DNA of 56,872 nucleotides from IMG/VR virus record IMGVR_UViG_3300046170_000355, positions 1 to 56,872 of that record; one strand, given 5' to 3'. Of this stretch, positions 37,887 to 46,836 are shown piece by piece. The translations under genes were made by a program, and so were the position numbers. This stretch comes from a virus. Under the pieces are notes generated by a model. That model had not been told where the DNA came from. It made no database searches and was given only the letters and a program-made list of their open reading frames with translations. The number at the start of each line of letters is the position of its first letter. Within the stretch, counting starts at the first letter, position 1.

Positions 37887-38105
37887 TTAACTGTCGTTAC
37901 CTTCTTCTTTCCATTCTGATAACTCTTTTTTCATCTGAACATATCTTAAATATTGTGTGACACATTTAGATATATCTTCATGTAAAACAGTTAAACTACC
38001 AATATCCAATTTTATTGGTTTACCCGCATCATCATGAACTCTTTTTACTTCATCACGTGTTAAGCTTAAATACAGCTTTCCATCTTGATATATAATTCTA
38101 CTCAT
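37887..38105 (-). CDS. Hypothetical protein
   Basis: 72 aa from the ATG at 38105, which overlaps the polymerase TGA (ATGA), so the two are coupled. YQDGKLYLSLTRDEVKRVHD, then a C-terminal helix. Reading from an earlier start would run into the polymerase gene. No family recognised. Confidence 0.6.
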   Translation of the reverse strand: MSRIIYQDGKLYLSLTRDEVKRVHDDAGKPIKLDIGSLTVLHEDISKCVTQYLRYVQMKKELSEWKEEGNDS

Positions 38106-39983
38106 TGTGTTTTTCCCCAATTATCTGCTATTGCTACATCTACTTTTGAAGGTATTTCCATCTCCAAACAGTTTTCCATAACTTCTATTATTTTTTGTTG
38201 CCTCTCTTCAGAGCCGTCAACACTAATAGCTAGCTCATCATGTATTTGTATCATTGGTATAATACCTTCCTTATGTAATTCTACCATAGCTTTTTTAATT
38301 TGATCAGCAGCAGATCCTTGAATTAACCTGTTCAAAGATTTATAAGTTCCAGCTCTTTTTAGACCAATATTACTACCATATTCCTCTATTGCTTTATCAT
38401 GAGGATAAGCCTTGTGTGCACCAAAACTTTTAGGTTCCCACAAATCAAAACGACATTGCCTTCCAAGAATTGTTCTTACTCTTCCTTTTCGTTGAGCGTG
38501 ATCAGAAACTTTGTCTGCAAGTTGTCTTACAAAAGGAACTCTTTCATTATATTGCCTAATTAATGCTTTTGCTTCATTAGGATCAATTCCTAGTTGATCT
38601 GACAGTTTTCCAACACCCATTCCATAAAAAAGTCCTAAATTTATGGTTTTAGCGCTCTTACGTGGTATATTGGCTATTTCAGCCATGATCGTATGGAAGT
38701 CGGTGTTTTTGTCCTCTCTATACGCCTCTAAAAGCTTTTTTGATCCTTCAAGTCCCACTTTATTCGCATAATGAACCACTAAACGTGGCTCTTGTTGTGA
38801 GTAATCAAATGAACCCCATTTTTCTCCTTCATTTGGTAAAAACAAACTTCTAATTAAAGTTCCTATCTTTAATTCAGCATTAGCTGAGTCTCTTGCAGGA
38901 ATTTGTTGTAAGTTAGGATTATTATAACTAAATCTACCGGTAACAGTTCCACCACTATCACTTCTTAATTGATTAATATTAGCATGTATCCTTCCATTAT
39001 GATGAAATTTATTAATCATATTAGTAAAAGTGGTTCTAGCTTTATTATAACTCCTAGCTTCTACAATAGCTTTAGGAATTTTATGAGGATGGTTCTCTAA
39101 AAAACTTTTTGTAAAACTAGGGTTCCCTCTTTCTGTTTGAGGATAATCAATCCCACATCCTTTAAAAACTTCTTCAATCGATCTAGCTGCCCAAATATCA
39201 CATTTCATCCCTGTTTCATCATTAACATATTTTAAAAGTTTATTTTCTCTTCTTATTAAATCTTTTTCTGCTTTATCAACTGCCTCTAAATCAACTCGTA
39301 CACCTTTCATTCTCATTTCAATAAGAATAGGAAGCAAGTCTAATTCTAGATCTAAAATTGTTTGTAAATCATTTTTAGTAATTTCTTCTTGTAAGCGATC
39401 CCACAAACGTAGACAAAGAGCTGCATCTTGTTCAGCATATTCACCTACAAACGTGGCAGGCATTTTATACATCTCTGATTTAGCATCAACGCCAAACTGT
39501 GCGGCTGCCTCATACAATCCCCCATTCTGATTTAGAATCTACTAAATATTCTTTAGACAAAGCATTTAAAGAGTAACTAAATTTGTTTTCGTCCACTAAG
39601 GGAGCGGCTACCATTGTATCGACAATACGACCATTCCATTTTATTCCTTCTGCTTTTAACCACCCAAAATCATAAGAAGCATTATGAGCAATTTTATCAC
39701 AATCAGTCGATAGCATTTCCCTTAACCAATCAAAAGTAACTGTAGGGTCAAAGTTAAAACTATTCTCGTGTCGAATAGGGTAATAGCCCTCCCAACCATC
39801 TATAGCTACAGCGACACCAATAATATGTCCATCGTTGGTAGCCCATCCTGGGCCTTTTGACATAATATTCGGATCTTTAGTTTCTAAGTCGATGGCAATT
39901 CTTTTCGCATCTTTAATGTCTTTAAATTCCTGTGGTGGGAGCCACTCTGATTTTGGTTTAAACATTCCTATTTGTTTACTCAT
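38102..39983 (-). CDS. polA: DNA polymerase I (family A), frameshifted
   Basis: Replicative polymerase, about 627 aa if joined. First part (39510-39983): 3'-5' exonuclease motifs AIDLETKDP and KIAHNASYDFGWL. Second part (38102-39517): YAEQDAAL (Exo III) near its start, then polymerase motif A (SFDYSQQEPRL), motif B (KTINLGLFYGMGVGKL) and motif C (IHDELAI). Removing one G from the five-base run at 39519-39523 (+ strand C) gives ...SKSEWGLYEAAAQFG in one frame. The second frame would otherwise start at a TTG. Confidence 0.85.
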
Positions 39984-41567
39984 ACTCTGTAAGCCTCCTT
40001 GCTTGTTGGCGTGATTATATAGAGATTTTCTTTTGCTCTCGAAAAGGCTACATAAAATAGTCGATGCTCATTGATAGGATTCTTCTTATATTCGTCATAA
40101 GACATCTTTCCTATATCTAAAGAAACAACGACATTATCAGCTTCCCCGCCTTTTTGCTGATGAATTGTTGATAAAGTAACTCTTGGTTCTTTACCTATAT
40201 CTTCTCCTCTTGATTCTAAGTTTTCTAAATACGCTCTTGTTTCTGTATTTAAGGTACTCATGACCTTCTACCCATGATTGATCAATGTTGGCCACAAGAC
40301 CAAAATCTTGAACCAATTCTTCAAAAGAAACTTTTTTATCTGGTAAAGCTTTTCTCTGTTCCGATACTATTTTTTTATAACCTCTCGTCACAAAATCCTT
40401 ACCTAAAACTTTGTACATATTCTCGATCATCTTCAGTGATACAGAATTTTTGTAAATTGTTAAATCTTTCCAAGTCAATATAGCATTTCTTTCTTGGGCT
40501 TTGATTGAGTATCTATATTTATTGTCTCTCATCTTGACTCTAAAAAAAACATTTTTCTTTACTAACATTTCCTCTAAGTCTTCTCTAATAGATCTCGTTC
40601 TCCCCATTATTAACCATGAGCCTTGGCTCATATCTAGATGATAAATATTTCTAATAAACTCGACTTGACCATCACGCTCCGCGGGTCGCCATTCGATATC
40701 CTCGGAGTTTGTAATCTGTTCTTCTACTCTATTAACTACTTCCCAAACTTTTCTTGGGACTCTCTTCGATTGATCTAGAACAATTAAATTTTCTGCATTT
40801 TCCTTGAGTTCTAAAGCCTTCGATACATCAGCATCTGCCCAAGTATATATAGCTTGATTAGGATCCATCGCTATATAACTAGTATCGGAGTGAGAATAAA
40901 TTTTCTCTGCCATCTTCCATTGAATTGTTGACATGTCTTGTGCCTCGTCAAAGAAAACAACTTTAAATTTTTTAATTTTTGGTGAGTCAACATAATCTCG
41001 AATAAGGTCAGTAAAGTCTTTCTTTGGTCCCACATCTTTGACCATATAACCTGTCACACCATCAGTGAAATTTTCATACCCATAGTCCTTATATTCTTGT
41101 AGTCCTTTGGCAATATAGTCTAATTTATGTTTTACAATGTCTTTAGCGTATATTGCCCATGCCTCATCTAAACTTATATTTCTTCTTTTAGCTTTTTCTA
41201 TAAGATGAATATACTTTTCATCATAGCTGGTGAAAAAGCTATCGTCATCGTTACTAACATTAATACTAATCCTGAGTACATTTGATACATTCCTCCAATC
41301 ATTTTTACTCATAATATATTCTCTCGACAAACTCATTTGGCGAAGTGCGAAAGAATGAAGTGTTGAAAAATTCTCTAGTTGATTTGTAGGCACTTTAAAG
41401 CGGCTAGCAGCTCGTTGCTTTGCTTCATCAACTGCTTTATTAGAAAAAGAAAAGAAACCAATGTCATTGATATTGACTTCATCTTTTAGATATTCTTCTA
41501 TCTTATTTAAAATGAAAGTGGTCTTACCCGTTCCCGGTGGACCGATGACCACGATAGGTTTACTCAT
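39980..41567 (-). CDS. UvrD/Rep-like SF1 DNA helicase, frameshifted
   Basis: ATP-dependent helicase of about 528 aa if joined. Frame 1 (40191-41567): Walker A GPPGTGKTTFI (residues 8-18) and Walker B FFDEAQDMS. Frame 2 (39980-40261): LSTIHQQKGGEADNVVV and RLFYVAFSRAKENLYII, the last helicase motifs. The join lies near 40264-40265, where removing one C of CC (+ strand) gives SWVEVMSTLNTE. ATPase and last motifs are in different frames as assembled. Confidence 0.8.
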
Positions 41568-42972
41568 TTTCTATTGTTTTTCTAATACTTACCCCTAACA
41601 AATAAGGTATTTGAGGGACTACGGAATTTCCTAAGCATTTAAGTCTGTCCACCCTGTTGGGTATCCCATGAGCCACTCGACCCACGTTGGGTTCAAACTC
41701 CCACCACCCTTGATCCATTGTTCCTTGTCCTTCTTCGCTACTTTCTGTGGTAGTAAATTGCGGTCTGAATTTATTACGGCTTTGCCACTGTCTTTGTAGT
41801 CTCTCGCTGTCGGAGTCGGCCATCTCTCTGTTGGAAACATTTCTATCGCCATCTCCTCCTCTAGTTTGCCCCTTAACTTTCCTTTCCTGTCGATTCTCTT
41901 CTTGACTGTTTCCAAGTTCTCGTTCATTGCTGCTGATGCTCTCGGAGTCGGCCATCTTTTTATCTCCTCTTCTTGCACTGCTAGTGTCAGAGGTTTCCCC
42001 CCTTGAGCGTATTTCTTCGTTCTCTCCGTTGCTGAGTCTTGTGTCGGAGTCGGCCACAATTTTGCTGCTCGATCTAGGGTTATTTGAACATGTTTGCCTG
42101 TTTTCGGATTGTAGGCTCTTTCGTTCGGTTGAACTGGTTTGCCCTCTTTCGTTACCAAAGTTTCCATCATAGGACCTTTTCCTGCTGTTTGATTTGTCGG
42201 AGTCGGCCACATTAGATTGGGATGTGCCACTTGATCGTTGATGCTGATCGGCATTCCCTTTTCCAACTTCATTGTCATTCTCTCTTTGCTCGAAGGCCCT
42301 CGACCGCAATGAGCGTCTGGTGTCCTCCATAATTGGACTAGTCTCCCCAATCCGATTGACCCGTCCACCCCGTTCTGATTGACCTTTCTGAGAGTCCCGT
42401 TCTTGGTCATGTGGAACTTGTCGTTCTTCCCAATGATTGAACCTGTCGTTCCGTCCGCGCTCATTGGAGTGGGCAATAATCCATACCCTTTCTCTTTGGT
42501 GGTTTGCACCGATGCTCGAAGCTGAAATACTAAATGTCCTTGTGGAGTAACCTTCACTCGCCAAGTTCTCAAGTACGGTGTCGAGACCGAGTTTAATGTG
42601 TCCACCAACGTTTTCTCCAATAACCCAAGAGGGCCTAAGTTCTTGGACAAGTCTAAACATTTCTGGCCAGACGTGTCTCGGATCTTGCTCACCTTTTTGC
42701 TTACCTGCAACGGAGAAAGGTTGGCAAGGATATCCTCCTGTGATGATGTCGATTCCTTTTTCTCCTGAAATAATTCCGTCTGATTTAAGTCTGTCATAAT
42801 TTAACTCCTTTACATTATCATAAACAGGCACTTGAGGCCAGTTCTTATTTAAAATCTTTTTGCAATATTTATCAAAATCACAAAAAGCGACTGTTTCTAC
42901 TAATTCGGCACTTTCTAATCCTAAAGAAAATCCTCCAATGCCACTAAATAAATCTAAATGTCGTAAGGTCAA
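41560..42972 (-). CDS. DNA (cytosine-5) methyltransferase
   Basis: 470 aa, TTG start overlapping the primase TGA, GAGGAG upstream. Motif I DLFSGIGGFSLGL (7-19), catalytic PCQ in GGYPCQPFS (Cys 83), ENV (120-122), QRERVWII (159-166) and the C-terminal LGNSVVPQ. The unusual region between QRERVW and the last motif (about 170-430) is hydrophilic with six xADS/xAHS boxes. It is fully overlapped by another gene in the +1 frame (41631-42797). Methylates phage DNA, probably against host restriction. Confidence 0.85.
   Translation of the reverse strand: MTLRHLDLFSGIGGFSLGLESAELVETVAFCDFDKYCKKILNKNWPQVPVYDNVKELNYDRLKSDGIISGEKGIDIITGGYPCQPFSVAGKQKGEQDPRHVWPEMFRLVQELRPSWVIGENVGGHIKLGLDTVLENLASEGYSTRTFSISASSIGANHQRERVWIIAHSNERGRNDRFNHWEERQVPHDQERDSQKGQSERGGRVNRIGETSPIMEDTRRSLRSRAFEQRENDNEVGKGNADQHQRSSGTSQSNVADSDKSNSRKRSYDGNFGNERGQTSSTERKSLQSENRQTCSNNPRSSSKIVADSDTRLSNGENEEIRSRGETSDTSSARRGDKKMADSESISSNERELGNSQEENRQERKVKGQTRGGDGDRNVSNREMADSDSERLQRQWQSRNKFRPQFTTTESSEEGQGTMDQGWWEFEPNVGRVAHGIPNRVDRLKCLGNSVVPQIPYLLGVSIRKTIENE
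41631..42797 (-). CDS. Protein encoded inside the methyltransferase gene, +1 frame
   Basis: 388 aa, same strand, one base out of frame. ATG at 42797 follows AAAGGAG by 7 bases, a strong site inside the methyltransferase coding sequence. Repeated boxes LLPTP, LWRTP, MWPTPT, LWPTPT, RWPTP, RWPTPT correspond exactly to the xADS/xAHS boxes of the other frame. Ends LNPTWVEWLMGYPTGWTDL, a C-terminus I recall from separately annotated phage and prophage proteins beside cytosine methyltransferases. Function unknown; expression inferred. Confidence 0.7.
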   Translation of the reverse strand: MTDLNQTELFQEKKESTSSQEDILANLSPLQVSKKVSKIRDTSGQKCLDLSKNLGPLGLLEKTLVDTLNSVSTPYLRTWRVKVTPQGHLVFQLRASVQTTKEKGYGLLPTPMSADGTTGSIIGKNDKFHMTKNGTLRKVNQNGVDGSIGLGRLVQLWRTPDAHCGRGPSSKERMTMKLEKGMPISINDQVAHPNLMWPTPTNQTAGKGPMMETLVTKEGKPVQPNERAYNPKTGKHVQITLDRAAKLWPTPTQDSATERTKKYAQGGKPLTLAVQEEEIKRWPTPRASAAMNENLETVKKRIDRKGKLRGKLEEEMAIEMFPTERWPTPTARDYKDSGKAVINSDRNLLPQKVAKKDKEQWIKGGGSLNPTWVEWLMGYPTGWTDLNA

Positions 42973-44528
42973 AATGGTATCTCCTCCTCTTCTTTCTCTT
43001 CTCTTTTCATATCTGGTACATCCAATTCAATGTCATCAGATATAATTTCGTTTATTTTCCAAAGCCTAACTTTGATTTTCTTTATCATTTTAGTTAAATC
43101 TTTTGCTTTATATTCTTCTCTTAATCTTACTGTAACCCATGCTCGTGATTCTTTAAAATCATTTCTTTTCAAATGATCCATTAAATCTTTTAAAGCAAAA
43201 TATGTTTCTCCATTTTCAGAGTAAGATTTTCCTAAGAAAATATCTTCAAACGATAATGCTTCTCCTTGATGTAAAATAAATTCTTCCAGTAACTCTTTAA
43301 ACTCACCTTTCTTCGTCACTTCTTCTGGTGGATAGTCGATAGAAATATGTTCCAACAATTCTGTATAAGCCTGATTCCATTCATTCATAGCCATATTTGG
43401 AATGCCTCTATTAAGCTGCTCAATACATGCTTGAATGACTTTCTTATGTGTCATTAGATCTTCTGTTGAAGATAATTCAATTCTGAAATCATCGACATTG
43501 AGAAAGTAACGAGGTGGGTCAGATTTATAAACCTTGAGATCAGAATAAACTGGATGCTCACGATCATTTTCTCCGCCCACCCCGTACTTTCTCTTCTTAC
43601 AGAGCCTCTTGTTACAGAGGGATTCAATAGGAGGCTGAGTGCATCTGTAAGAATATCTTGGTGCCCCATTTGAGTCACTTTGAGACACCTGCTTAATGAC
43701 AACTAAAACCTCGTCAGATTTTAAAGGAGGCTGTACGTACTGACGATTATAGTCCTCAATAAGATTTTTATAATTATCGGGATCAAATTTACGATAATAA
43801 ACCCCAATATTAAATAACGCATTATTTCTACCACCTTCTCCGATACCATCTTCAGTTAAAATTTGAAGACAAGGTGGGCCATCTTTAATAACTTCATTTT
43901 TGAAATCTGTTTTTATTTTACTCAGATTAGAAACAACATATTTTTCATATAATTGAAAAAATTCCTCTAAAGTAGCTGCTGTACCATCTTCTTTAATCGC
44001 ATATCGGTTACGTCCATGATAAGGAAGATTAATCCAACTACCTGTATCTCTTTTTTCCTCTCCCTCTCTTTGAAAAAGTTTAATTTGTTTAGGAAAAACT
44101 TCTGCACTAGGATAACCTAAAGCTGTCGTCATTTCACTAAGCTTCATTTGTATTTCTTTGGCAGTTACCTTTTCTTTCGTAAAAAGATAAAGATGTGCTC
44201 CTCCACTTTTTGATAAACACATGGTTAAAGGAAATTTTTTCTTTTGAATATTTACTAATAACTTTTTATGATCTAAAGGATAAACATCAATATCAATTGC
44301 ACCGAATAAACATTCATTATTATCATCAATAGGAACGATACCCATAGCCGGATATTCTCCTTTTAAATGTTGTTCAAATTTTTGAATGGTCGGCGGCTCG
44401 TGGACCGTCTTCATATGAGCCTCTACCTTTTTACCATTTTGAGGTTCATTTGATTTTTCAAAAACTCCATGAGCTCTCTCTAAACCCGTAAAAATATTTT
44501 TAAATTTATTTACTAATTCTAAATTCAT
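42969..44528 (-). CDS. Archaeo-eukaryotic-type primase
   Basis: 519 aa behind GGAGG. The AEP core is at about 80-175: FGAIDIDVYPLD (DxD metal site), CLSKSGGAHLYLF (the SxH element) and GSWINLPYHGRN. It resembles the primases of TOTE-type and some marine phages. The middle and C-terminal parts are helical. The last residues are EEEEIPF, an acidic tip like the SSB C-terminus. Stop overlaps the methyltransferase start. Makes primers for the polymerase. Confidence 0.7.
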   Translation of the reverse strand: MNLELVNKFKNIFTGLERAHGVFEKSNEPQNGKKVEAHMKTVHEPPTIQKFEQHLKGEYPAMGIVPIDDNNECLFGAIDIDVYPLDHKKLLVNIQKKKFPLTMCLSKSGGAHLYLFTKEKVTAKEIQMKLSEMTTALGYPSAEVFPKQIKLFQREGEEKRDTGSWINLPYHGRNRYAIKEDGTAATLEEFFQLYEKYVVSNLSKIKTDFKNEVIKDGPPCLQILTEDGIGEGGRNNALFNIGVYYRKFDPDNYKNLIEDYNRQYVQPPLKSDEVLVVIKQVSQSDSNGAPRYSYRCTQPPIESLCNKRLCKKRKYGVGGENDREHPVYSDLKVYKSDPPRYFLNVDDFRIELSSTEDLMTHKKVIQACIEQLNRGIPNMAMNEWNQAYTELLEHISIDYPPEEVTKKGEFKELLEEFILHQGEALSFEDIFLGKSYSENGETYFALKDLMDHLKRNDFKESRAWVTVRLREEYKAKDLTKMIKKIKVRLWKINEIISDDIELDVPDMKREEKEEEEIPF

Positions 44529-44547
44529 TTTGCCTCCGAATTTAAAA

Positions 44548-44570
44548 GCTAGCCGAGTTTATCGGCTAGC
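44548..44570 (-). terminator. Hairpin between SSB-like and primase genes
   Basis: GCTAGCCGA (44548-44556) pairs perfectly with TCGGCTAGC (44562-44570) with a 5-base loop. Reading the minus strand it lies between the upstream primase start and the SSB-like gene end, followed toward the primase by TTTTAAATT. This could end or attenuate the transcript that begins upstream of the SSB-like gene. Confidence 0.5.
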
Positions 44571-44583
44571 CATACCTTTATGT

Positions 44584-45420
44584 TTAAAATGGTAAGTCAG
44601 TGTCTGCTTGTGCAGATGACCCTTGTGGGGCAACTTTCTCATCATCTCTTTGAGGTGTTGAATCTACCTCTCCCGCGTGTATTTGTTTTTCAAACATCAT
44701 CGCATCTTCATAAATGGCTTGTATGCTTTTGTGACTCAATTCATCAATCCATTTTCCTTCAGAGATAATCCAACCAAACCATTTACCCTTATCATTTTTT
44801 TCTCTCACAGTTTTAAGAGAATAAGAACGAGCAAAATCTTTTGGTTGATAAACTTCATCACCATCTACTCTTCTTTGATTAGACATAATGGAGTTCCATG
44901 TTCTTGATTTTTTTAGTTGTGTTGATTTCATTTTAATAATTGCTTTTGTCCACATTCCTTCTGGTTCCAATACAATTACGTAATGTTCAGCAGTGTTCTC
45001 AATATAAGTATCTCCTCCGACAATTCTTTCTTTATTGTCTTCGCCACGAACAACTTTTCCTTCTCTTTTCATTTGTTCGAATTGACTTGAAGTGTATATA
45101 TTAATAGGAGCTCCTGTACCTTCTCCTCTTTCTGCCCATTCAACGTATCTTCTTCTATAGTAAACAGGAAGAACAGTTAATTCTTCGTATGCTTTTTTTG
45201 TGACAGTATTAAATATCATCCCAGGTTTAGCATCTTTTATATAATCTTCATCAGTATCGTCTACTTGAGGAGATGTGTCCCCAATGATGTTTAAATAAGG
45301 TATTGCAAAGTCTTCTGCACCTCTCTCTGATAATGAAGCACCTGTCTTCTTTAGTAAGTCATTTAATGCTATCGCATTTCCTGTTTCTTTTTTTGCTACT
45401 TGCGCTTTTTTCTCGGTCAT
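44584..45420 (-). CDS. SSB-like DNA-binding protein
   Basis: 278 aa. The C-terminal tail (DEKVAPQGSSAQADTDLPF) is acidic and ends in Asp-Leu-Pro-Phe, the tip by which single-strand-binding proteins recruit partners. The body (about 40-240) is mixed alpha/beta. Placed directly ahead of primase in transcription order. Assignment rests on the tip and context; the fold is not shown. Confidence 0.55.
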   Translation of the reverse strand: MTEKKAQVAKKETGNAIALNDLLKKTGASLSERGAEDFAIPYLNIIGDTSPQVDDTDEDYIKDAKPGMIFNTVTKKAYEELTVLPVYYRRRYVEWAERGEGTGAPINIYTSSQFEQMKREGKVVRGEDNKERIVGGDTYIENTAEHYVIVLEPEGMWTKAIIKMKSTQLKKSRTWNSIMSNQRRVDGDEVYQPKDFARSYSLKTVREKNDKGKWFGWIISEGKWIDELSHKSIQAIYEDAMMFEKQIHAGEVDSTPQRDDEKVAPQGSSAQADTDLPF

Positions 45421-45421
45421 A

Positions 45422-45964
45422 TTATTTACCTTTCTTTATGTTTATTTTATGTCCCACAAAAACTCCAAAAGTTTCCATAGGAAGTTCTTTACCGCTCTCA
45501 ATCATTTCACGAATAAAACCTTTAAGAGTCATAGGCTCAACTTTAATATTACGATCAATATCAAAGCCTTTTTCCAAGAAGCTTGTATACATTTGATTAG
45601 CTTTTTCATCTTCTGCTCTACCAAATTTTACAACAACTTGATTTTTTATAATGTCGTCATAGCCTTTATCACGAAGCCATTGAAAAGCTTCCTCTTGTCT
45701 GTCTTTAGCTATGCTTCCAGTATAAAATGGTTTGATGTCAACTGCTTGACCATCTTTCATCTTAATAGAAGTAACTCCTCGTTCTTCCATTAATTGTACA
45801 ATCAATTCATTCTGCTGACGTAGACTATCTTTTTTTGATTTAATTAATAATTCAAGATTGCTTATCTCTTCTTCTGATTTTAAATAATCTTGACAAGCTT
45901 TAGAAATGGGGTCGACTTCATTAACCTCAAAATCTTTTTTATCTCTTCTAAGATCTAGGGTCAT
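45422..45964 (-). CDS. Hypothetical coiled-coil replication-block protein
   Basis: 180 aa. A charged coiled coil (CQDYLKSEEEISNLELLIKS, about 28-65) is followed by a mixed domain with ERGVTSIKMKDGQAVDIKP. Similar proteins recur in phage replication blocks with no agreed function; a Gam-like nuclease inhibitor is a possibility I cannot support further. Overlaps the next gene upstream by 17 bases. Confidence 0.55.
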   Translation of the reverse strand: MTLDLRRDKKDFEVNEVDPISKACQDYLKSEEEISNLELLIKSKKDSLRQQNELIVQLMEERGVTSIKMKDGQAVDIKPFYTGSIAKDRQEEAFQWLRDKGYDDIIKNQVVVKFGRAEDEKANQMYTSFLEKGFDIDRNIKVEPMTLKGFIREMIESGKELPMETFGVFVGHKINIKKGK

Positions 45965-46439
45965 ATTGCTTCCTCAATTCTTGTTCTTTTTTATTTTTCA
46001 CATCTACCAATTGCTTATCGTAAATCTTTTGTGCAATACCAATTGCCATAAGCTTAGTAAAAGAATCCATCACTTTATCTTTTACTTTTTTTACATCTTT
46101 CTTTTCAAGATTCATTTTGTCTATCTTTTGTAATGCATCTACTGTCATCTTTATGATGTTCTTATCTGATCTAGAAAATTCTTTATCAGAAATTTTAGCA
46201 GCTATTGCATCAGCGACAGCATCTTCTGTACTTACAGTTGCATCACAAATAGTGTAACTAACAATAGGACACTTCTCATAATTTTTAGTGATGTCTTGTC
46301 TGCTTGGAACAGTGTGTAGAATTATTTTTTCATCCTTCTTGACTGTTATGTCATGTTTAGGATAAAAAACTGCCATGCCACCTTTCGTCTTTTTATGATA
46401 CGTTATTACGCCATTTATCTTATCGTGTTTCTCGGTCAT
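45948..46439 (-). CDS. Hypothetical protein
   Basis: 163 aa. Has ITYHKKTKGGMAVFYPKHDI near the start, then an Asp/Lys-rich helical body. Co-transcribed with the SSB-like and primase genes. No recognised family. Confidence 0.5.
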   Translation of the reverse strand: MTEKHDKINGVITYHKKTKGGMAVFYPKHDITVKKDEKIILHTVPSRQDITKNYEKCPIVSYTICDATVSTEDAVADAIAAKISDKEFSRSDKNIIKMTVDALQKIDKMNLEKKDVKKVKDKVMDSFTKLMAIGIAQKIYDKQLVDVKNKKEQELRKQYDPRS

Positions 46440-46453
46440 TTTTTTTGCCTTTC

Positions 46454-46804
46454 TTATTCGTTCATGTCGACTCTGATAGGAAAGTAATCTCTTTCTAATC
46501 TATCATATTTCAACATATTATATCTACCATGAAGAATATATGAAACCACACTTGTGGTCAAGCCAATAAGTGCGGGATCTCCTACTAGTAATATATAGTC
46601 TGTATCTTTTATGTTTTTCAGCATACTTTTTAATTTTCTTATTGTAGGCTGAGGAGACATAACCACCTGTTTTTGACCCTCGAATAAAAATATTACCTCA
46701 CCAAATCTTTTGGCTTTAGAATAATCGAGCGATCGTATTGTACCATCAGGATATTTTCTCATTACATCTTGTACAATATAAACTTTACTTTTTTCATCAT
46801 TCAT
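46454..46804 (-). CDS. Hypothetical protein
   Basis: 116 aa. VYIVQDVMRKYPDGTIRSLD and ALIGLTTSVVSYILHGRYNM are recognisable as a small family in other phages, function unassigned. First gene of the minus-strand replication operon, divergent from the SNF2 helicase across 32 bases. Confidence 0.6.
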   Translation of the reverse strand: MNDEKSKVYIVQDVMRKYPDGTIRSLDYSKAKRFGEVIFLFEGQKQVVMSPQPTIRKLKSMLKNIKDTDYILLVGDPALIGLTTSVVSYILHGRYNMLKYDRLERDYFPIRVDMNE

Positions 46805-46836
46805 AATAATTTCTTCCTTAGAATAATTTTATAATC
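46805..46836. promoter_or_regulatory. Divergent promoter interval
   Basis: 32 bases separate the minus-strand operon start from the + strand helicase ATG. A TATAAT is only 2-3 bases from the + strand ATG, giving a leaderless message if used. No -35 is obvious. Tentative. Confidence 0.3.

Noticed and set aside
38102-39983. Split polymerase as two natural genes
   Set aside because: Exo III motif lies just after the split and one G removal restores a single chain; a TTG start with no good RBS is unlikely.
41927-42799. Plus-strand ORFs opposite the methyltransferase
   Set aside because: Antisense shadows; no RBS. The only supported overlap is the same-strand inner frame.
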